Source: Longimycelium tulufanense (lineage in GTDB: Bacteria; Actinomycetota; Actinomycetes; Mycobacteriales; Pseudonocardiaceae). Taken from it: 64,000 bases of DNA. The position numbers were made by a program, and so were the translations under genes. Numbering within the stretch: the stretch's first letter is position 1; each line of letters opens with the position of its first letter. The notes under the pieces were generated by a model that saw only the letters and a list, made by a program, of their open reading frames with translations, searched no databases and was not told the origin of the DNA. Positions 40,952-51,322 of this stretch are shown in pieces. Location of the stretch: the NCBI RefSeq assembly GCF_014645795.1, contig NZ_BMMK01000029.1:1-64000 (forward strand), read 5' to 3'.

Positions 40952-42175
40952 GTGAGGGCCGACGAGCTGTCGATGCCGTTCGACGAGGAGTTCCTCGCCG
41001 ACCCGCATGCCGGCTACGCCAAACTCCGCGCGGAGGCGCCGGTACACCGCATCCGCGCCCCTGACGGTTCCCCGGTCTGGCTGGTCACCCGCTACGCCGA
41101 CGTCAAGGCGTGCCTCGCCGATCCCCGTCTCTCGGTGGACAAGACCAACTCGCGTGGCCACGGTTACAAGGGGTTCGAGCTGCCGCCGGCGTTGGATCGC
41201 AATCTTATGAACATGGACGCGCCGGACCACACTCGGCTACGCAAGTTGGTGTCCAAGGCGTTCACGCCTAGGTATCTGGCGGAAATGCATGAGCGCGTCC
41301 AGCTGGTGGCGGATGCCCTCATCGACGCGATAGTCCCGCGTGGCCAGGCGGATCTCGTTCGGTCCTACGCACTGCCTCTTCCCGCGATGGTGGTGTGCGA
41401 CATGCTGGGCGTCCCCGATCACGATCGGGAAGAATTTCGGGGATGGGTGCTCGACCTGTTCGCCCCTGATTCCAGCGAGCCCGTGCGCGCAAAGGAGAAG
41501 CTACGGTCGGCCGTGGGGAAGATGCAGCAGTTCTTCGTCCGGCTCGTGGCAGCCAAGCGCAAGAAGCCGGGCCCGGACCTGTTGTCGCAGTGGGTTCTGC
41601 TTCGTGACGAAGGGGACGGCCTTTCCGAGGATGAGCTGACCTCGTTGGCCTTCCTCACCGTGATCGCGGGGTACGAGAACCCGGTGAACACCATCTCCAT
41701 TGGGGTCTGGACCCTGCTCCAGCGTCCAGACCTCGCCGCGGACCTGCGCGACGAGCCTGGTCAGCTCGCGTCAGTCGTGGACGAACTGCTCCGCCACGAC
41801 GGCCCGCTTCCGCTTGCGGTTCGCCGCTTCCCCTTGGCGGACATCGAGATCGGCGGCGTACGGATCCCCACCGGTGAGACCGTGATGCTCGGCATCATGT
41901 CCGCGAACCGCGACCCCGCGCAGTTCAGCGAACCGGACTTGTTCGACGTCCAACGGACGGACAACCGGCACCTGAGCTTCGGGCACGGCATCCACTACTG
42001 CCTCGGCGCCGCGCTCGCCCGGATCACCGCTCAGGTCGCCCTCGGTACGGTCCTGCGCCGGTTCCCGGACCTCCGGCTCGCCGATCCGGCCGCCGCGCCG
42101 CGGTGGCGGCAGTCGTTCCGTAGCCGTGGCCTGGCCGAGCTGCCGGTCCGCTTCTCGCCGGCCTCGCTCAAGTGA
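40952..42175 (+). CDS. Cytochrome P450 with atypical I-helix
   Basis: This 407-residue CYP107-like enzyme has heme loop FGHGIHYCLGAALAR and K-helix ELLRH. The I-helix reads AGYENPVN, so the usual acid/alcohol pair (E/D-T) has Asn in place of Thr. EryF-type P450s that lack this Thr use substrate or water for proton delivery. The GTG start has GGAAGGG upstream. No redox partner or biosynthetic gene is adjacent, so its substrate is unknown. It differs from the P450 at 16628, which keeps the Thr. Confidence 0.92.
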   Translation: MRADELSMPFDEEFLADPHAGYAKLRAEAPVHRIRAPDGSPVWLVTRYADVKACLADPRLSVDKTNSRGHGYKGFELPPALDRNLMNMDAPDHTRLRKLVSKAFTPRYLAEMHERVQLVADALIDAIVPRGQADLVRSYALPLPAMVVCDMLGVPDHDREEFRGWVLDLFAPDSSEPVRAKEKLRSAVGKMQQFFVRLVAAKRKKPGPDLLSQWVLLRDEGDGLSEDELTSLAFLTVIAGYENPVNTISIGVWTLLQRPDLAADLRDEPGQLASVVDELLRHDGPLPLAVRRFPLADIEIGGVRIPTGETVMLGIMSANRDPAQFSEPDLFDVQRTDNRHLSFGHGIHYCLGAALARITAQVALGTVLRRFPDLRLADPAAAPRWRQSFRSRGLAELPVRFSPASLK

Positions 42176-42277
42176 TCGTCGCCCGACCGGGCGAACATCG
42201 TTATCGGTGTGGCCCAGCTCCGACGGGACCGTCCACACTGGACGCCATTGGTCACCTGTCGGAGAGGGGCGATCCCC

Positions 42278-43084
42278 ATGACGACGGCCGAGGGTGGCGC
42301 GCCCACCGGCGGTGAGCCGGACCGCGCCGGCGAATACCCGTTGCGTTTCCACGTGGACTACCCCGACCGCCCGCTGAACCGGCTGACGACGCTGCTGCGG
42401 CTCATCGTCGTCATTCCCGTTGGCATCGTGTTGGCCACCGTCAACGGCGGTGGCCTGACCTGGGTCTGGGACCGTGGCTGGGTCACCGGCGGCTGGCTGT
42501 GGCACCAGGTCTGGGGTACCGACAGCTGGGTGGTGTACCGGGACTGGCAGGTCGAGTCCCCGGTGTGGACCGCCTACTGGGACGGCACCGTCGTGCCGGG
42601 GCCGGACTGGCCCGGCTACTGGGTCCTGGCCGGCGCGGGTGGACTGCTGTTCTTCGGGCCGCTGCTGATGATCCTGTTCCGGCAGAAGTACCCGCGGTGG
42701 TGGTTCGACTGGAACCTGAACCTGTTCCGGTTCCAGAACCGGGTGTCGGTCTACCTGGCGCTGCTCCGGGACGAGTACCCCTCCACCGACGAGGAGCAGG
42801 CGGTCCACCTCGACATCGACTACCCCGACGTGCCGCGGGACCTCAACCGCTGGCTGCCGCTGGTGAAGTGGTTGCTGGCCATCCCGCACTACATCCTGCT
42901 GTTCTTCCTCAACATCGCGCTGGTGATCGCCGCGATCATCGCGTGGTTCGCCATCCTGTTCACCGGCCGCTACCCGAGTGGACTGTTCGGCTTCGTGGTC
43001 GGGGTGTTGCGGTGGAACAACCGGGTCACCGCCTACGCCTTCCTGCTCTTCACCGACCGCTACCCGCCGTTCCGGCTGAGCTGA
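42278..43084 (+). CDS. DUF4389 membrane protein
   Basis: This 268-residue membrane protein has two related DUF4389 halves. Each starts with an HVDYPD / HLDIDYPD motif (residues ~26 and ~175) followed by a hydrophobic helix with RLIVVIPV or VKWLLAIPHY, and the second ends FTGRYPSGLF...FTDRYPPFRL. Four to five transmembrane helices are likely. The ATG lies behind GGAGAGGGG. The family is widespread in actinobacteria without known function. The first half has a long Trp-rich extracytoplasmic insert (about residues 65-115). Confidence 0.85.
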   Translation: MTTAEGGAPTGGEPDRAGEYPLRFHVDYPDRPLNRLTTLLRLIVVIPVGIVLATVNGGGLTWVWDRGWVTGGWLWHQVWGTDSWVVYRDWQVESPVWTAYWDGTVVPGPDWPGYWVLAGAGGLLFFGPLLMILFRQKYPRWWFDWNLNLFRFQNRVSVYLALLRDEYPSTDEEQAVHLDIDYPDVPRDLNRWLPLVKWLLAIPHYILLFFLNIALVIAAIIAWFAILFTGRYPSGLFGFVVGVLRWNNRVTAYAFLLFTDRYPPFRLS

Positions 43085-43468
43085 GCGGCACCATGTCCTC
43101 CGGGCCCCGGCCGGTCGCCGGGGCCCGGTGTCGTGTCGGCCGCGTGGGTCGCGGGGCGTGGGTGACACCCTCCCGGTCACCAGCGGAACCTGGCCATGGC
43201 CGAGCGGATGCGGTGGGGCTCGGTGCAGGCGCCGGTGGGATCGCCACGGAACTGGTCATGGGCGAGGTGTTCGTGCTCGGGCTGTGCCGGTACGACGTCG
43301 CGGAGCCGCTGCCGGCCGCCCGGCGTTCCCGGTTGTCCCTGGTGAGTCCGGCGGTGTCGAACATGTGATCGAGAAATTGTCGGTGACCGCTGCCATGCTC
43401 CGTCCCGTTGGGGCATGGCCTCCGCCACGCCCCGGCCGTTGTCGCTACCGACCAACACGGAGGGCTCT
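43085..43468. other. 380-bp spacer without a supported gene
   Basis: GC-rich, with no credible frame. A CCGGGGCCCCGG-type hairpin just after the DUF4389 stop (around 43101-43128: GGGCCCCGG/CCGGGGCCC) may terminate its transcript. Confidence 0.45.
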
Positions 43469-44263
43469 GTGCTCACGACCAACTACGTGCCCGGTGTCCC
43501 GGCCTGGCTCGACTTCGGAGCCGAGGACATCGAGGCGGCGAAGGAGTTCTACGGGTCCCTGTTCGGGTGGGGATTCTGGTCCGCCGGCCCGGAGGCCGGC
43601 GGGTACGGCATGTTCCACCTGGACGAGAAGATCGTGGCCGCTGTCGGGCCGCTCGTGGAGGAGGGCGCCCGGCCGAGCTGGACGCTGTACTTCCACACCA
43701 CCGACGCCGACGCCGCCGCGAAGGCAGTCGAGCAGGCGGGCGGCACGGTCCGGGTGAGCCCGTTCGACATCTTCGACCAGGGGCGGATGGCCGCCTTCAC
43801 CGATCCCGAGGGTGCCCAGTTCGCGGTCTGGCAGCCGTACCAGCGCCCGGGCCTGGATACGGTGTCGGCGCAGAACTCGCTCTGCTGGACGGAGCTGTAC
43901 ACCCCGGATGTCGCCGCGAGCAAGGACTTCTACCGGACGGTCTTCTCTTGGGACTACCAGGACAACACCATGTCCGATGGGTTCACCTACACCATCGTCC
44001 TCCCCGCCGGCGGTGGAAAGGAGACCAGCCAGAGCGGGATTATTGGGATCAGCGAGGAGATGCGAAAGGGAGGTCTGGAACCGCACTGGCAGCCGTGGTT
44101 CGAGGTGGCCGACTGCGACGCCGCGGTGTCCGCAGCGACCTCGCGCGGAGGCAGGGGGCTCATGGGGCCCGAGGACGTGGAAGGTGTTGGCCGGATCGCC
44201 GTGGTCGCCGACCCCTTCGACGCCGTGTTCGGGGTGATGACGAGCGCAACGCCCGAAGGCTGA
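43469..44263 (+). CDS. Two-domain VOC-superfamily protein
   Basis: This 264-residue protein has two tandem vicinal-oxygen-chelate (glyoxalase/bleomycin-resistance fold) domains. The first is marked by PAWLDFGAEDIEAAKEFYGSL ... FTDPEGAQFAVW, the second by CWTELYTPDVAASKDFYRTV ... VVADPFDAVFGVM. Antibiotic self-protection (CFP30-like) and hydroxylase roles occur in this family; none can be assigned. GTG 43469 is chosen for the GGAGGG site upstream. It stands alone between a membrane protein and a PPOX-type gene. Confidence 0.88.
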   Translation: MLTTNYVPGVPAWLDFGAEDIEAAKEFYGSLFGWGFWSAGPEAGGYGMFHLDEKIVAAVGPLVEEGARPSWTLYFHTTDADAAAKAVEQAGGTVRVSPFDIFDQGRMAAFTDPEGAQFAVWQPYQRPGLDTVSAQNSLCWTELYTPDVAASKDFYRTVFSWDYQDNTMSDGFTYTIVLPAGGGKETSQSGIIGISEEMRKGGLEPHWQPWFEVADCDAAVSAATSRGGRGLMGPEDVEGVGRIAVVADPFDAVFGVMTSATPEG

Positions 44264-44474
44264 TCCAGCGCGGGGTGATGGTTCGGGGCGGCGGGAAGGA
44301 ACTACGCCGTTCCGAACCGTCGCGCTCCTGATGCCGGTTCACCACGTGAGGAAGTGCGGCGAAGCGCCGCCGCTGGTGATCCAGGCGGCCTATTTCTGGT
44401 GGGGCCCGGCCGGGGGAGTGAAGGACGAGACTGGCCGAGTGATTTCGCGCGCCGCGTCCGGCAGGATCGGGCCC

Positions 44475-44897
44475 ATGGCGACGTGGGTGCGTGGGTCCGG
44501 TGTCAAGCTGTCCGAGCTGGGTGACGGGTTCCGGGCCTTCTGGCAGGAGTACCGCTTCTCCACCCTGACCACCCTGCGGCCCGACAACACACCCCACGTC
44601 GTGCCGGTCGGTGTCACCGTCGACCTCGATACCGCGACCGCGCGGGTGACCTGCTCGCGGAGTTCTCGCAAGGCCCGCAACGTGCTCGGGGCCGGGCCGG
44701 AGGGTGCACTCGTCGCACTCTGCCAGGTCGATGGTCCGCGCTGGTCGACCCTGGAGGGTCGCGCCGTGCTCCGGGACGAGCCCGAGGCCGTGGCCGACGC
44801 CGTGCGCCGCTACACCGAGCGCTACAAGCCGCCCCGGGTGAACCCGGAGCGTGTCGTCATCGAGATCTCCATCACCCGGGTCCTCGGCAACGCCTGA
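44475..44897 (+). CDS. PPOX-class F420-dependent oxidoreductase
   Basis: This 140-residue split beta-barrel flavin/deazaflavin enzyme shows the typical TLTTLRPDNTPHVVPVGVTVD segment and ARVTCSRSSRKARNVL (cofactor phosphate-binding residues), and ends with an RVVIEISITRVL strand. Members of this group bind F420 and reduce biliverdin or other small molecules. The ATG at 44475 gives family length. It lies 82 bp before cobL on the same strand and might share its transcript. Confidence 0.87.
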   Translation: MATWVRGSGVKLSELGDGFRAFWQEYRFSTLTTLRPDNTPHVVPVGVTVDLDTATARVTCSRSSRKARNVLGAGPEGALVALCQVDGPRWSTLEGRAVLRDEPEAVADAVRRYTERYKPPRVNPERVVIEISITRVLGNA

Positions 44898-44979
44898 TCC
44901 ACCCCAATGACCAGCGAACACTTCGCCGACCCGGCCACCGCCACGGGCGGGGCACTGCCGTCGGCTACCGTCTCCGCCC

Positions 44980-46179
44980 GTGGTCACGGTTGTGGGGATC
45001 GGTGCGGATGGCTGGGCGGGCCTGTCACCCGCGGCACAGGAAGCCGTGCGCTCCGCAGAGGTGCTCATGGGCAGCACACGGCAACTCGACCTCATCCCAG
45101 CCACCCCCGCCGACCGCGTCACCTGGCCCTCGCCCCTGCTCCCGGCCCTGGCCGGGCTGCTGGACGAACACCGCGACCGCGACCTCTGCGTGCTGGCCAG
45201 CGGCGACCCCATGTTCTTCGGCATCGGCATCACGCTCGTCCGGTTGCTGGGACCGCAACAGGTCCGCGTCGTACCGCATCCCTCGTCGGTGTCCCTGGCC
45301 TGCGCGCGCCTGGGCTGGCCCCTGCAGCACACCGAGGTGATCACCCTCGTCGGCCGCCCGGTCGAAACCCTGCATCCCGCGATCCAGCCCGCGAACCGGA
45401 TGCTGGTCCTCAGCGCGGACGGCAGCACCCCGGCCAAGGTCGCGAAGCTGCTGACCGACCGGGGCTACGGCGCCAGCACCCTCGCCGTGCTCGAACAGCT
45501 CGGTGGCCCAGGGGAACGGCACGTCACCGGCGCCGCAGCCACCTGGGCCCACCGCGAGGTGAACGCGCTCAACGTCGTTGCCGTCGAGTGCCATGCCGAC
45601 CCGGCGGCTCCCCTGCTGCCCCGCGTCCCCGGCCTGCCCGACGACGCCTTCGACCACGACGGCCAGCTCACCAAACGAGAGGTTCGGGCCGTCACACTCT
45701 CCCGTCTCGCCCCGGTTCCCGGCGAACTCCTGTGGGACGTGGGCGGCGGCGCGGGCAGCATCGCGATCGAGTGGATGCGCACCCACCCGACGTGCCGTGC
45801 GATCGCCATCGAGCAGCACCCCGAGCGGGCAGAGCGGATGGGACGCAACGCTGCCGCCCTCGGCGTCCCGGGACTCCAGGTGGTCACCGGTAAGGCGCCG
45901 GATGCACTGGCCGGCCTGGAACAACCCGCAGCCGTGTTCGTAGGCGGCGGTGTCACGGCACCCGGTGTCCTGGAGACGTGTTGGGAGGCCCTACGGTCGG
46001 GCGGACGGCTGGTCGCCAACGCCGTGACGATGGAGTCCGAGGTCGTTGTCGCCGACTGGCAGCACCACCTCGGAGGTGACCTGGTCCGGCTCGCCGTCCA
46101 CCGCGCATCCCCGGTCGGCGGTTTCACCGGGTGGCGACCGATGATGCCGGTGACGGTGTGGGCGGTGACCAAGCGGTGA
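44980..46179 (+). CDS. cobL: Precorrin-6Y C5,15-methyltransferase (decarboxylating)
   Basis: This 399-residue fusion joins an N-terminal CbiE-like tetrapyrrole methylase ([35 protein letters not shown]) to a C-terminal CbiT-like class I methyltransferase ([28 protein letters not shown]). It methylates C5 and C15 and decarboxylates the C12 acetate in aerobic cobalamin synthesis. It starts with GTG and is the first of the cob genes in this window, followed at 127 bp by cobM. Confidence 0.95.
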   Translation: MVTVVGIGADGWAGLSPAAQEAVRSAEVLMGSTRQLDLIPATPADRVTWPSPLLPALAGLLDEHRDRDLCVLASGDPMFFGIGITLVRLLGPQQVRVVPHPSSVSLACARLGWPLQHTEVITLVGRPVETLHPAIQPANRMLVLSADGSTPAKVAKLLTDRGYGASTLAVLEQLGGPGERHVTGAAATWAHREVNALNVVAVECHADPAAPLLPRVPGLPDDAFDHDGQLTKREVRAVTLSRLAPVPGELLWDVGGGAGSIAIEWMRTHPTCRAIAIEQHPERAERMGRNAAALGVPGLQVVTGKAPDALAGLEQPAAVFVGGGVTAPGVLETCWEALRSGGRLVANAVTMESEVVVADWQHHLGGDLVRLAVHRASPVGGFTGWRPMMPVTVWAVTKR

Positions 46180-46306
46180 ACCGGAGCATCGACCGAACAC
46201 GGTGGTCCCGCACAGCACCACAGGCCACCACGGGCGAAGCCGGGTCGCGTGGGCCTGTGGTTGCCCGCCAAATGCGGCTGTTCCCCGACACCCAGGAGGC
46301 GCAGGC

Positions 46307-47077
46307 ATGACCGTGCACTTCATCGGCGCCGGCCCCGGTGCGGCCGACCTCATCACGGTGCGCGGTCAGTCGTTGATCGCCTCCTCGCCGGTGTGCCTCT
46401 ACGCGGGCTCCCTCGTGCCACCGGAGCTGCTGAGCCACTGCCCCCCCGGCGTGCGACTGGTCGACACCGCCAACCTGACCCTGGACGAGATCGTCGACGA
46501 GATGCTCGACGCCCACACCCAGGGCCTCGACGTCGCGCGCCTGCACTCCGGCGACCCGTCGGTGTTCAGCGCGATGGCCGAGCAGATGCGTCGGCTGGAC
46601 GCGGCAGGGATCCCATACGACGTGACGCCTGGTGTCCCGGCGTTCGCCGCGGCCGCCGCCACGTTGACCCGGGAGCTGACCGTGCCCGGCGTCGGGCAGA
46701 CCGTCATTCTCACCCGCACCTCGGCCCGGGCCACCCCGATGCCGCCCGGCGAGGACCTGGCCACCCTCGGGCGGAGCCGGGCCACGATGGTCCTGCACCT
46801 GGCGGTGCAACGCATCGAACAGCTCGTCGAGGAGCTGACGCCACACTATGGCGCGGACTGCCCGGTCGCCGTGGTGACCCGGGCGAGCCGTGCGGACGAG
46901 GTTGTCCTGCGCGGCACCCTCGCCGACATCGCCGACCAGGTCCGTGCCGCCGGAATCGTCCGCACCGCGGTCGTAGTGGTCGGGCAGGTGCTCACCGCCG
47001 CGCAGTTCCCCGACAGCCACCTGTACTCGCCCGACCGGTGCCGATCCCTCACGAACCAGCATCCCGGCCGGGAGTAA
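46307..47077 (+). CDS. cobM: Precorrin-4 C11-methyltransferase
   Basis: This 256-residue SAM-dependent tetrapyrrole methylase begins [18 protein letters not shown] (signature motif 1). It shows [18 protein letters not shown] (motif 2) and [18 protein letters not shown], matching CobM/CbiF. It adds a methyl group at C11 of precorrin-4. AGGAGG lies just upstream of the ATG at 46307. A hairpin 8 bp after the stop probably ends the cobL-cobM transcript. Confidence 0.95.
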   Translation: MTVHFIGAGPGAADLITVRGQSLIASSPVCLYAGSLVPPELLSHCPPGVRLVDTANLTLDEIVDEMLDAHTQGLDVARLHSGDPSVFSAMAEQMRRLDAAGIPYDVTPGVPAFAAAAATLTRELTVPGVGQTVILTRTSARATPMPPGEDLATLGRSRATMVLHLAVQRIEQLVEELTPHYGADCPVAVVTRASRADEVVLRGTLADIADQVRAAGIVRTAVVVVGQVLTAAQFPDSHLYSPDRCRSLTNQHPGRE

Positions 47078-47085
47078 AACCCCGA

Positions 47086-47113
47086 GCACAACGAAATTCA
47101 CCATTTGTTGTGC
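47086..47113 (+). terminator. Terminator after cobM
   Basis: GCACAACGAAAT (47086-47097) pairs with ATTTGTTGTGC (47103-47113), leaving one bulged G and a 5-nt loop. It begins 8 bp after the cobM stop. It separates the cob genes from the NTF2-like gene. Confidence 0.7.
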
Positions 47114-47177
47114 GCTGTGACCCTTGTTGCCCGTGTTTCATCGCTGGCAGAAATGTGCGCTGGGTCCGTTGCCACAC

Positions 47178-47208
47178 TTGACAGATTTGTGTATGAAGTA
47201 ACTACTCT
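47178..47208 (+). promoter_or_regulatory. Promoter candidate for the NTF2-like gene
   Basis: TTGACA at 47178-47183 lies in an AT-richer patch. TAACTA (47199-47204) or TACTCT (47203-47208) could serve as the -10 element, with non-ideal spacing of 15 or 19. It fits the terminator before it and the gene start at 47265. Confidence 0.5.
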
Positions 47209-47264
47209 CAGGATGGGGATGGGGTCGCATCACCTGCGGCCCGTCGGGGTAAGGGGGTAGGGAA

Positions 47265-47666
47265 ATGTTGCTGCTTCAGCGCATCCGGGAAGCCGTCGAG
47301 GAAGCCGCCCGAACGGGTAACTACCGGCCGTTGTCGGACCAGTTCGCCCCGGATGGCCGGGTCTACTCGTTGATGCGGGCCCATCCGCACGAGGGAAGGT
47401 TGTCGATCCTGAAATTTTTCGGGCTGGTCGGCACCATGACCGAGGAAATGCGGATCGTTGGCCTCCTCTCCGATATCGGCGGTGACGGGAACCGGCCCGG
47501 GGGAACGCACGGCCTACTGTTCGAGTCCACGATCAACGGGCAGCCCCTCGACGGTATTTGCGTCATCGAACTCGACGACCAGGGCCAGGTCACCACGATG
47601 CGCGTGATGTCCGGCGTGCCGCAGGCACTTCGCGCATTCGGTACCTCGTCGGTCACCGCGGCCTGA
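47265..47666 (+). CDS. NTF2/SnoaL-like fold protein
   Basis: This 133-residue protein has the alpha+beta cone pattern of the SnoaL/NTF2 superfamily: N-terminal helices (IREAVEEAARTGNYRPLSDQF), then strands ending in DGICVIELDDQGQVTTMRVM. A ribosome site GGGGGTAGGGAA precedes the ATG. The superfamily includes isomerases, cyclases and binding proteins, and no catalytic set is clear here. It has its own promoter-like region and interrupts the cob cluster. Confidence 0.75.
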   Translation: MLLLQRIREAVEEAARTGNYRPLSDQFAPDGRVYSLMRAHPHEGRLSILKFFGLVGTMTEEMRIVGLLSDIGGDGNRPGGTHGLLFESTINGQPLDGICVIELDDQGQVTTMRVMSGVPQALRAFGTSSVTAA

Positions 47667-47844
47667 ACACCTCGCCGTTCCGGCAAGGAACGACACCTCG
47701 GGGCGCCAACCTGGCCGGTGCGTTCCAAGCGCGGCACAGCCGCGCCGCTGTGATCTCGGATACCGAAGGTGTCCAATCATGGCGGTGCCGAGGGCTCGCG
47801 TTCTATCGTCCCGCCTGAAAATGGGAGAAGGCGGGGGAAGATAG

Positions 47845-49017
47845 GTGAATAGCGAACGGTCCGGTGTCCGTGCGGCCCGCATGTTCGACGGCGAGGTACT
47901 GCACGAGGGGCCGGTGTTACTCGTGCTGGAGGCGGGCCGGATCCGGGACGTCGACCTGACCGGCGCTCCGCCGCCGCGCGGCGTCGAGCTCGTCGAGTTC
48001 GCCGACTCGACGTTGCTGCCCGGCTTGGTCGACGCACACAGCCATCTCGCCTGGGATCCGGACCAGCCGGCCGAGAAAATCGCCACCGAGGACGAGGCGA
48101 GCTTGCTGGCGCGGACACGCCGGCACGCCGAAAAGGCCCTGCGTGCCGGGGTCACCACGGTACGCGACCTCGGTGATCGTGCTTTCGTCTCGCTGAAAGC
48201 ACGCAACGAATACCGTGCCGGGCAGGCAATCGGTCCCGAGTTGCTGGTTGCTGGACCACCGATCACTCGGACCGGCGGCCACTGTTGGTATCTCGGTGGG
48301 GAGGCCGATGCTCGCGACGAGGTCGTTGCTGCTGTCGTGGAACGGGCTCGGCTCGGGGTCGACCTGGTTAAGGTGATGGCTACCGGGGGATTCACCTCGA
48401 AGAACTCGAATCCGTTCCAGCCGGCGTACTCCCTCGAGCAGTTGACAGCACTGGTTCGTGCCGCACACGAACACAAACTCCGCGTCACCGCGCACGCACA
48501 TGCCACGGCAGGAATCGCAACCGCGATCGAAGCCGGCGTGGATGGTGTCGAGCACTGCACCTTCGTCAGCGAGAATGGTGTGGCGCTCGATCCCGAACTC
48601 GTCGAAACCATGGCGGCCAAAGGGATCTGGGTGGGCACAACCATCGGTAGGGAACGCCCCGGCCGCCCACCCGAGGCGGCCAGGCTCATCAAGCAGCTTC
48701 TTCCGAATGCCCTGGAACTCCGCCGACGTGGGGTGCCGTTGGTGTTGTGCACGGATGCCGGCATCAACGAGACCAGGCCCCACGACGTGTTGCCGTCCGA
48801 CCTCGTCTATGCCGCCCACCGCGGATTCACCAATCAGGACGTGTTGACCATCGCGACCTCCGATGCCGCCGCCTCGTGCAACGTCGGCGACCGAAAAGGC
48901 CGTATCGCGCCGGGCTACGACGCCGACCTCATCGCGGTACCGGGCAATCCGCTGCACCGCATCGAGAACCTCCTCGACGTCCAGGCGGTGTTCCGCGGCG
49001 GCCACCGCGTACGTTGA
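47845..49017 (+). CDS. Metal-dependent amidohydrolase (imidazolonepropionase-like)
   Basis: This 390-residue amidohydrolase has metal ligands in DAHSHL near residue 66, a lysine in LVKVMATGG near residue 174, HAHAT near residue 216, VEHCTF near residue 235, and the catalytic Asp in LCTDAG near residue 308. A C-terminal beta sandwich follows (IAPGYDADLIAV). These enzymes hydrolyse cyclic or peptide amide bonds. The substrate is unknown; relatives include prolidase-like and dipeptidase enzymes. It lies 29 bp before cobK on the same strand but has no known place in B12 synthesis. Confidence 0.9.
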   Translation: MNSERSGVRAARMFDGEVLHEGPVLLVLEAGRIRDVDLTGAPPPRGVELVEFADSTLLPGLVDAHSHLAWDPDQPAEKIATEDEASLLARTRRHAEKALRAGVTTVRDLGDRAFVSLKARNEYRAGQAIGPELLVAGPPITRTGGHCWYLGGEADARDEVVAAVVERARLGVDLVKVMATGGFTSKNSNPFQPAYSLEQLTALVRAAHEHKLRVTAHAHATAGIATAIEAGVDGVEHCTFVSENGVALDPELVETMAAKGIWVGTTIGRERPGRPPEAARLIKQLLPNALELRRRGVPLVLCTDAGINETRPHDVLPSDLVYAAHRGFTNQDVLTIATSDAAASCNVGDRKGRIAPGYDADLIAVPGNPLHRIENLLDVQAVFRGGHRVR

Positions 49018-49046
49018 GCGCCAGCAACGCGACAGACGGAGGCGCG

Positions 49047-49808
49047 GTGACGGCACGGGTGCTGGTGCTCGGTGGCACCGGGGAGGCGCGGCGTCTCGCC
49101 GCGGCACTCGCCGACCGCCCCGGGTTGCACGTGGTGTCGTCGCTGGCCGGCCGCATCGCCGATCCGCTGCTGCCCGAGGGCGAGGTACGGGTCGGTGGCT
49201 TCGGCGGGCCGGACGGCTTGGCGGCGTGGCTGCGCCGCGAACAGGTCGACATGGTCGTGGACGCAACCCATCCGTTCGCCCACCGCATGACGACCTCCGC
49301 AGCGCGGGCCACCGCTGAGATCGGGGTGCCGTTCCTGGTGCTGCGCCGACCCGGGTGGCAGGCCGGCCCCGGCGACAACTGGCACTGGGCCGAGTCCGTC
49401 CCTGCGGCCGCCAGCCTCCTCGCCGACCTCGGGGAACGGGTGTTCTCCACGATCGGTCGCCAGGAACTCGCGGCCTTTGCTGACCTGGACGCGCACTGGT
49501 TCCTCGCCCGTTGCGTCGACCAGCCCGAGCCCCCACTGCCGCGCCGACTGGAGATCATCCTCGACCGCGGGCCCTTCACCGTCGACGGCGAGCGACGACT
49601 GCTGCGCCAACACCGCATCGACGTGCTGGTCACCAAGGACAGCGGTGGCGACATGACCGCGGCCAAGCTCGTCGCGGCCCGCCAACTCGGCCTGCCCGTC
49701 GTGGTCGTGTGCCGCCCACCCGCGCCCGACGTCCCCGTGGTGGAAACCGTCGAGGAGGCGGTGGCCTGGCTGGAAACCCTTGTCGCGACGCGACCTCACG
49801 CCGGATAG
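49047..49808 (+). CDS. cobK: Precorrin-6A reductase
   Basis: This 253-residue NADPH-dependent reductase of the aerobic B12 pathway has the N-terminal VLVLGGTGEARRLA, VDATHPFAHRMTTSA near residue 72, and IDVLVTKDSGGDMTAAKL near residue 190 typical of CobK/CbiJ. The GTG at 49047 is preceded by GGAGG. Its 3' end overlaps that of cobIJ on the opposite strand by 13 bp (convergent). Confidence 0.94.
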   Translation: MTARVLVLGGTGEARRLAAALADRPGLHVVSSLAGRIADPLLPEGEVRVGGFGGPDGLAAWLRREQVDMVVDATHPFAHRMTTSAARATAEIGVPFLVLRRPGWQAGPGDNWHWAESVPAAASLLADLGERVFSTIGRQELAAFADLDAHWFLARCVDQPEPPLPRRLEIILDRGPFTVDGERRLLRQHRIDVLVTKDSGGDMTAAKLVAARQLGLPVVVVCRPPAPDVPVVETVEEAVAWLETLVATRPHAG

Positions 49809-51322
49809 CGGCGAGGCGTGAACACGGCGGTACCGTCCCCCCGCCGAACCACGCGGGTGGTCGACGACCCGACAACGAGCAGGCACCGCATGTCCACCTC
49901 AGCCGGATCCAGCTCGCCCAGCGTGGTGACCCGCACCCGCTCCTCCGGGCCGCCGACATCGCGGCCGATCACCACCGGGGTCTGCGCGGCCCGGTGCTCC
50001 AACAACGCGTCACGGGCCGCCTCCACCTGCCAGGTTCGGCTGCGCGAGGCCGGGTTGTAGATCGCGAGCACCAGATCGGCCCTGGCCGCCGCGGTGAGCC
50101 GCTCGACGATGACCTCCCACGGCTTGAGCCGGTCGGACAGCGACAGCACGCAGAAGTCGTGACCCAACGGTGCCCCCACCCGGCTCGCCACCGCCTGCGC
50201 CGCGGTCAGCCCGGGCAGCACCCGCACCGGCACGTCGGCGAACCGCGGCTCGCAGGCCACCTCCAGCACGGCGCTGGCCATCGCGAACACCCCCGGATCG
50301 CCCGAGGACACGACGACCACCCGTGAGCCGGCCCTGGCCAGCTCCAACGCGTGCGCGGCGCGGTCGGCCTCCACCCGGTTGTCCGAGGCGTGCCGGCGCT
50401 GCCGCGGGTTGACCGGCACCCGGTCCAGGTACGGGCCGTAGCCGACGAGGTCATCGGCGCTGGCCAGCGCGTCCTGCACCTCGGGGGTCAACCACGGGCG
50501 GCCGGCCGGTCCCAGACCCACCACGACCACCTCGCCCCGGCCCGCCGCCACCGTGTCCCCGGCCGCGGCGGCCTCCTGCGGGACCTCCGCGTTGACGGGG
50601 CTGGGCACCAGCGCCAGCGAGAAGTAGGGAACGGTCTCGGAGTCCACGTCCGTCAGCGGCACCACCCGCTGCCGCCCGGTCGTGGCGCGCTCGACATACC
50701 AGGCATTCTCCAGGCGCCCGGACTTCTCCAGCGCCGCCCGTACCTTCCCGAAGGTGCGGCCCAGCTTCAGCACGGCGGCGGAGTCGGTGTTCGCCAACCG
50801 CTCGGCCAGCGCATCCGGCTCCAGCGTGCCGGGCAGCACCGTGAGCACCTCGTCCCGCTCCACCAGCGGCCGCCCCAGCACCGCCGACGCCCCGCTGACC
50901 GAGGTCACACCAGGCACGACCTCGGTGGGGTAGCGGTGCGCGAGCCGCTTGTGCATGTGCATGTAGGAGCCATAGAAGAACGGGTCACCCGCGGCCAGCA
51001 CCACGACGTCCCGTCCGGCGTCCAGATGGGCGGCGAGCCGTGCCGCGCAGTCGGCGTAGAACTCGTCGATCGCACCCTGGTAGCCGCCCGGGTGGTCGGT
51101 GCTCTCCGTGGTGACCGGGTAGATCAGGGACTCCTCGATCTGGTCACCACGCAGGTACGGCTCGGCCAGCGCCCGCGCGATGCTGCGCCCGTGGCGGGCG
51201 CTGTGGTAGGCGATGACGTCCGCCGCACCGATCAGGCGGGCCGCCTTGACCGTCACCAACTCCGGGTCGCCGGGACCCAACCCGACACCCCACAGCCGCC
51301 CGACCTGCCCTGTGCTGCTCAC
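49796..51322 (-). CDS. cobIJ: Fused precorrin-2 C20- and precorrin-3B C17-methyltransferase
   Basis: This 508-residue protein contains two tetrapyrrole methylases. Residues ~1-240 are CobI-like ([38 protein letters not shown]), and ~260-508 are CobJ-like ([57 protein letters not shown]). Fusion of these two steps is common in actinobacteria, where it is often simply called cobI. It methylates C20 and then C17, the latter with ring contraction. Its ATG overlaps the cobH stop by 4 bp, so cobG-cobH-cobIJ form a coupled operon. Confidence 0.96.
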   Translation of the reverse strand: MSSTGQVGRLWGVGLGPGDPELVTVKAARLIGAADVIAYHSARHGRSIARALAEPYLRGDQIEESLIYPVTTESTDHPGGYQGAIDEFYADCAARLAAHLDAGRDVVVLAAGDPFFYGSYMHMHKRLAHRYPTEVVPGVTSVSGASAVLGRPLVERDEVLTVLPGTLEPDALAERLANTDSAAVLKLGRTFGKVRAALEKSGRLENAWYVERATTGRQRVVPLTDVDSETVPYFSLALVPSPVNAEVPQEAAAAGDTVAAGRGEVVVVGLGPAGRPWLTPEVQDALASADDLVGYGPYLDRVPVNPRQRRHASDNRVEADRAAHALELARAGSRVVVVSSGDPGVFAMASAVLEVACEPRFADVPVRVLPGLTAAQAVASRVGAPLGHDFCVLSLSDRLKPWEVIVERLTAAARADLVLAIYNPASRSRTWQVEAARDALLEHRAAQTPVVIGRDVGGPEERVRVTTLGELDPAEVDMRCLLVVGSSTTRVVRRGDGTAVFTPRRYPA

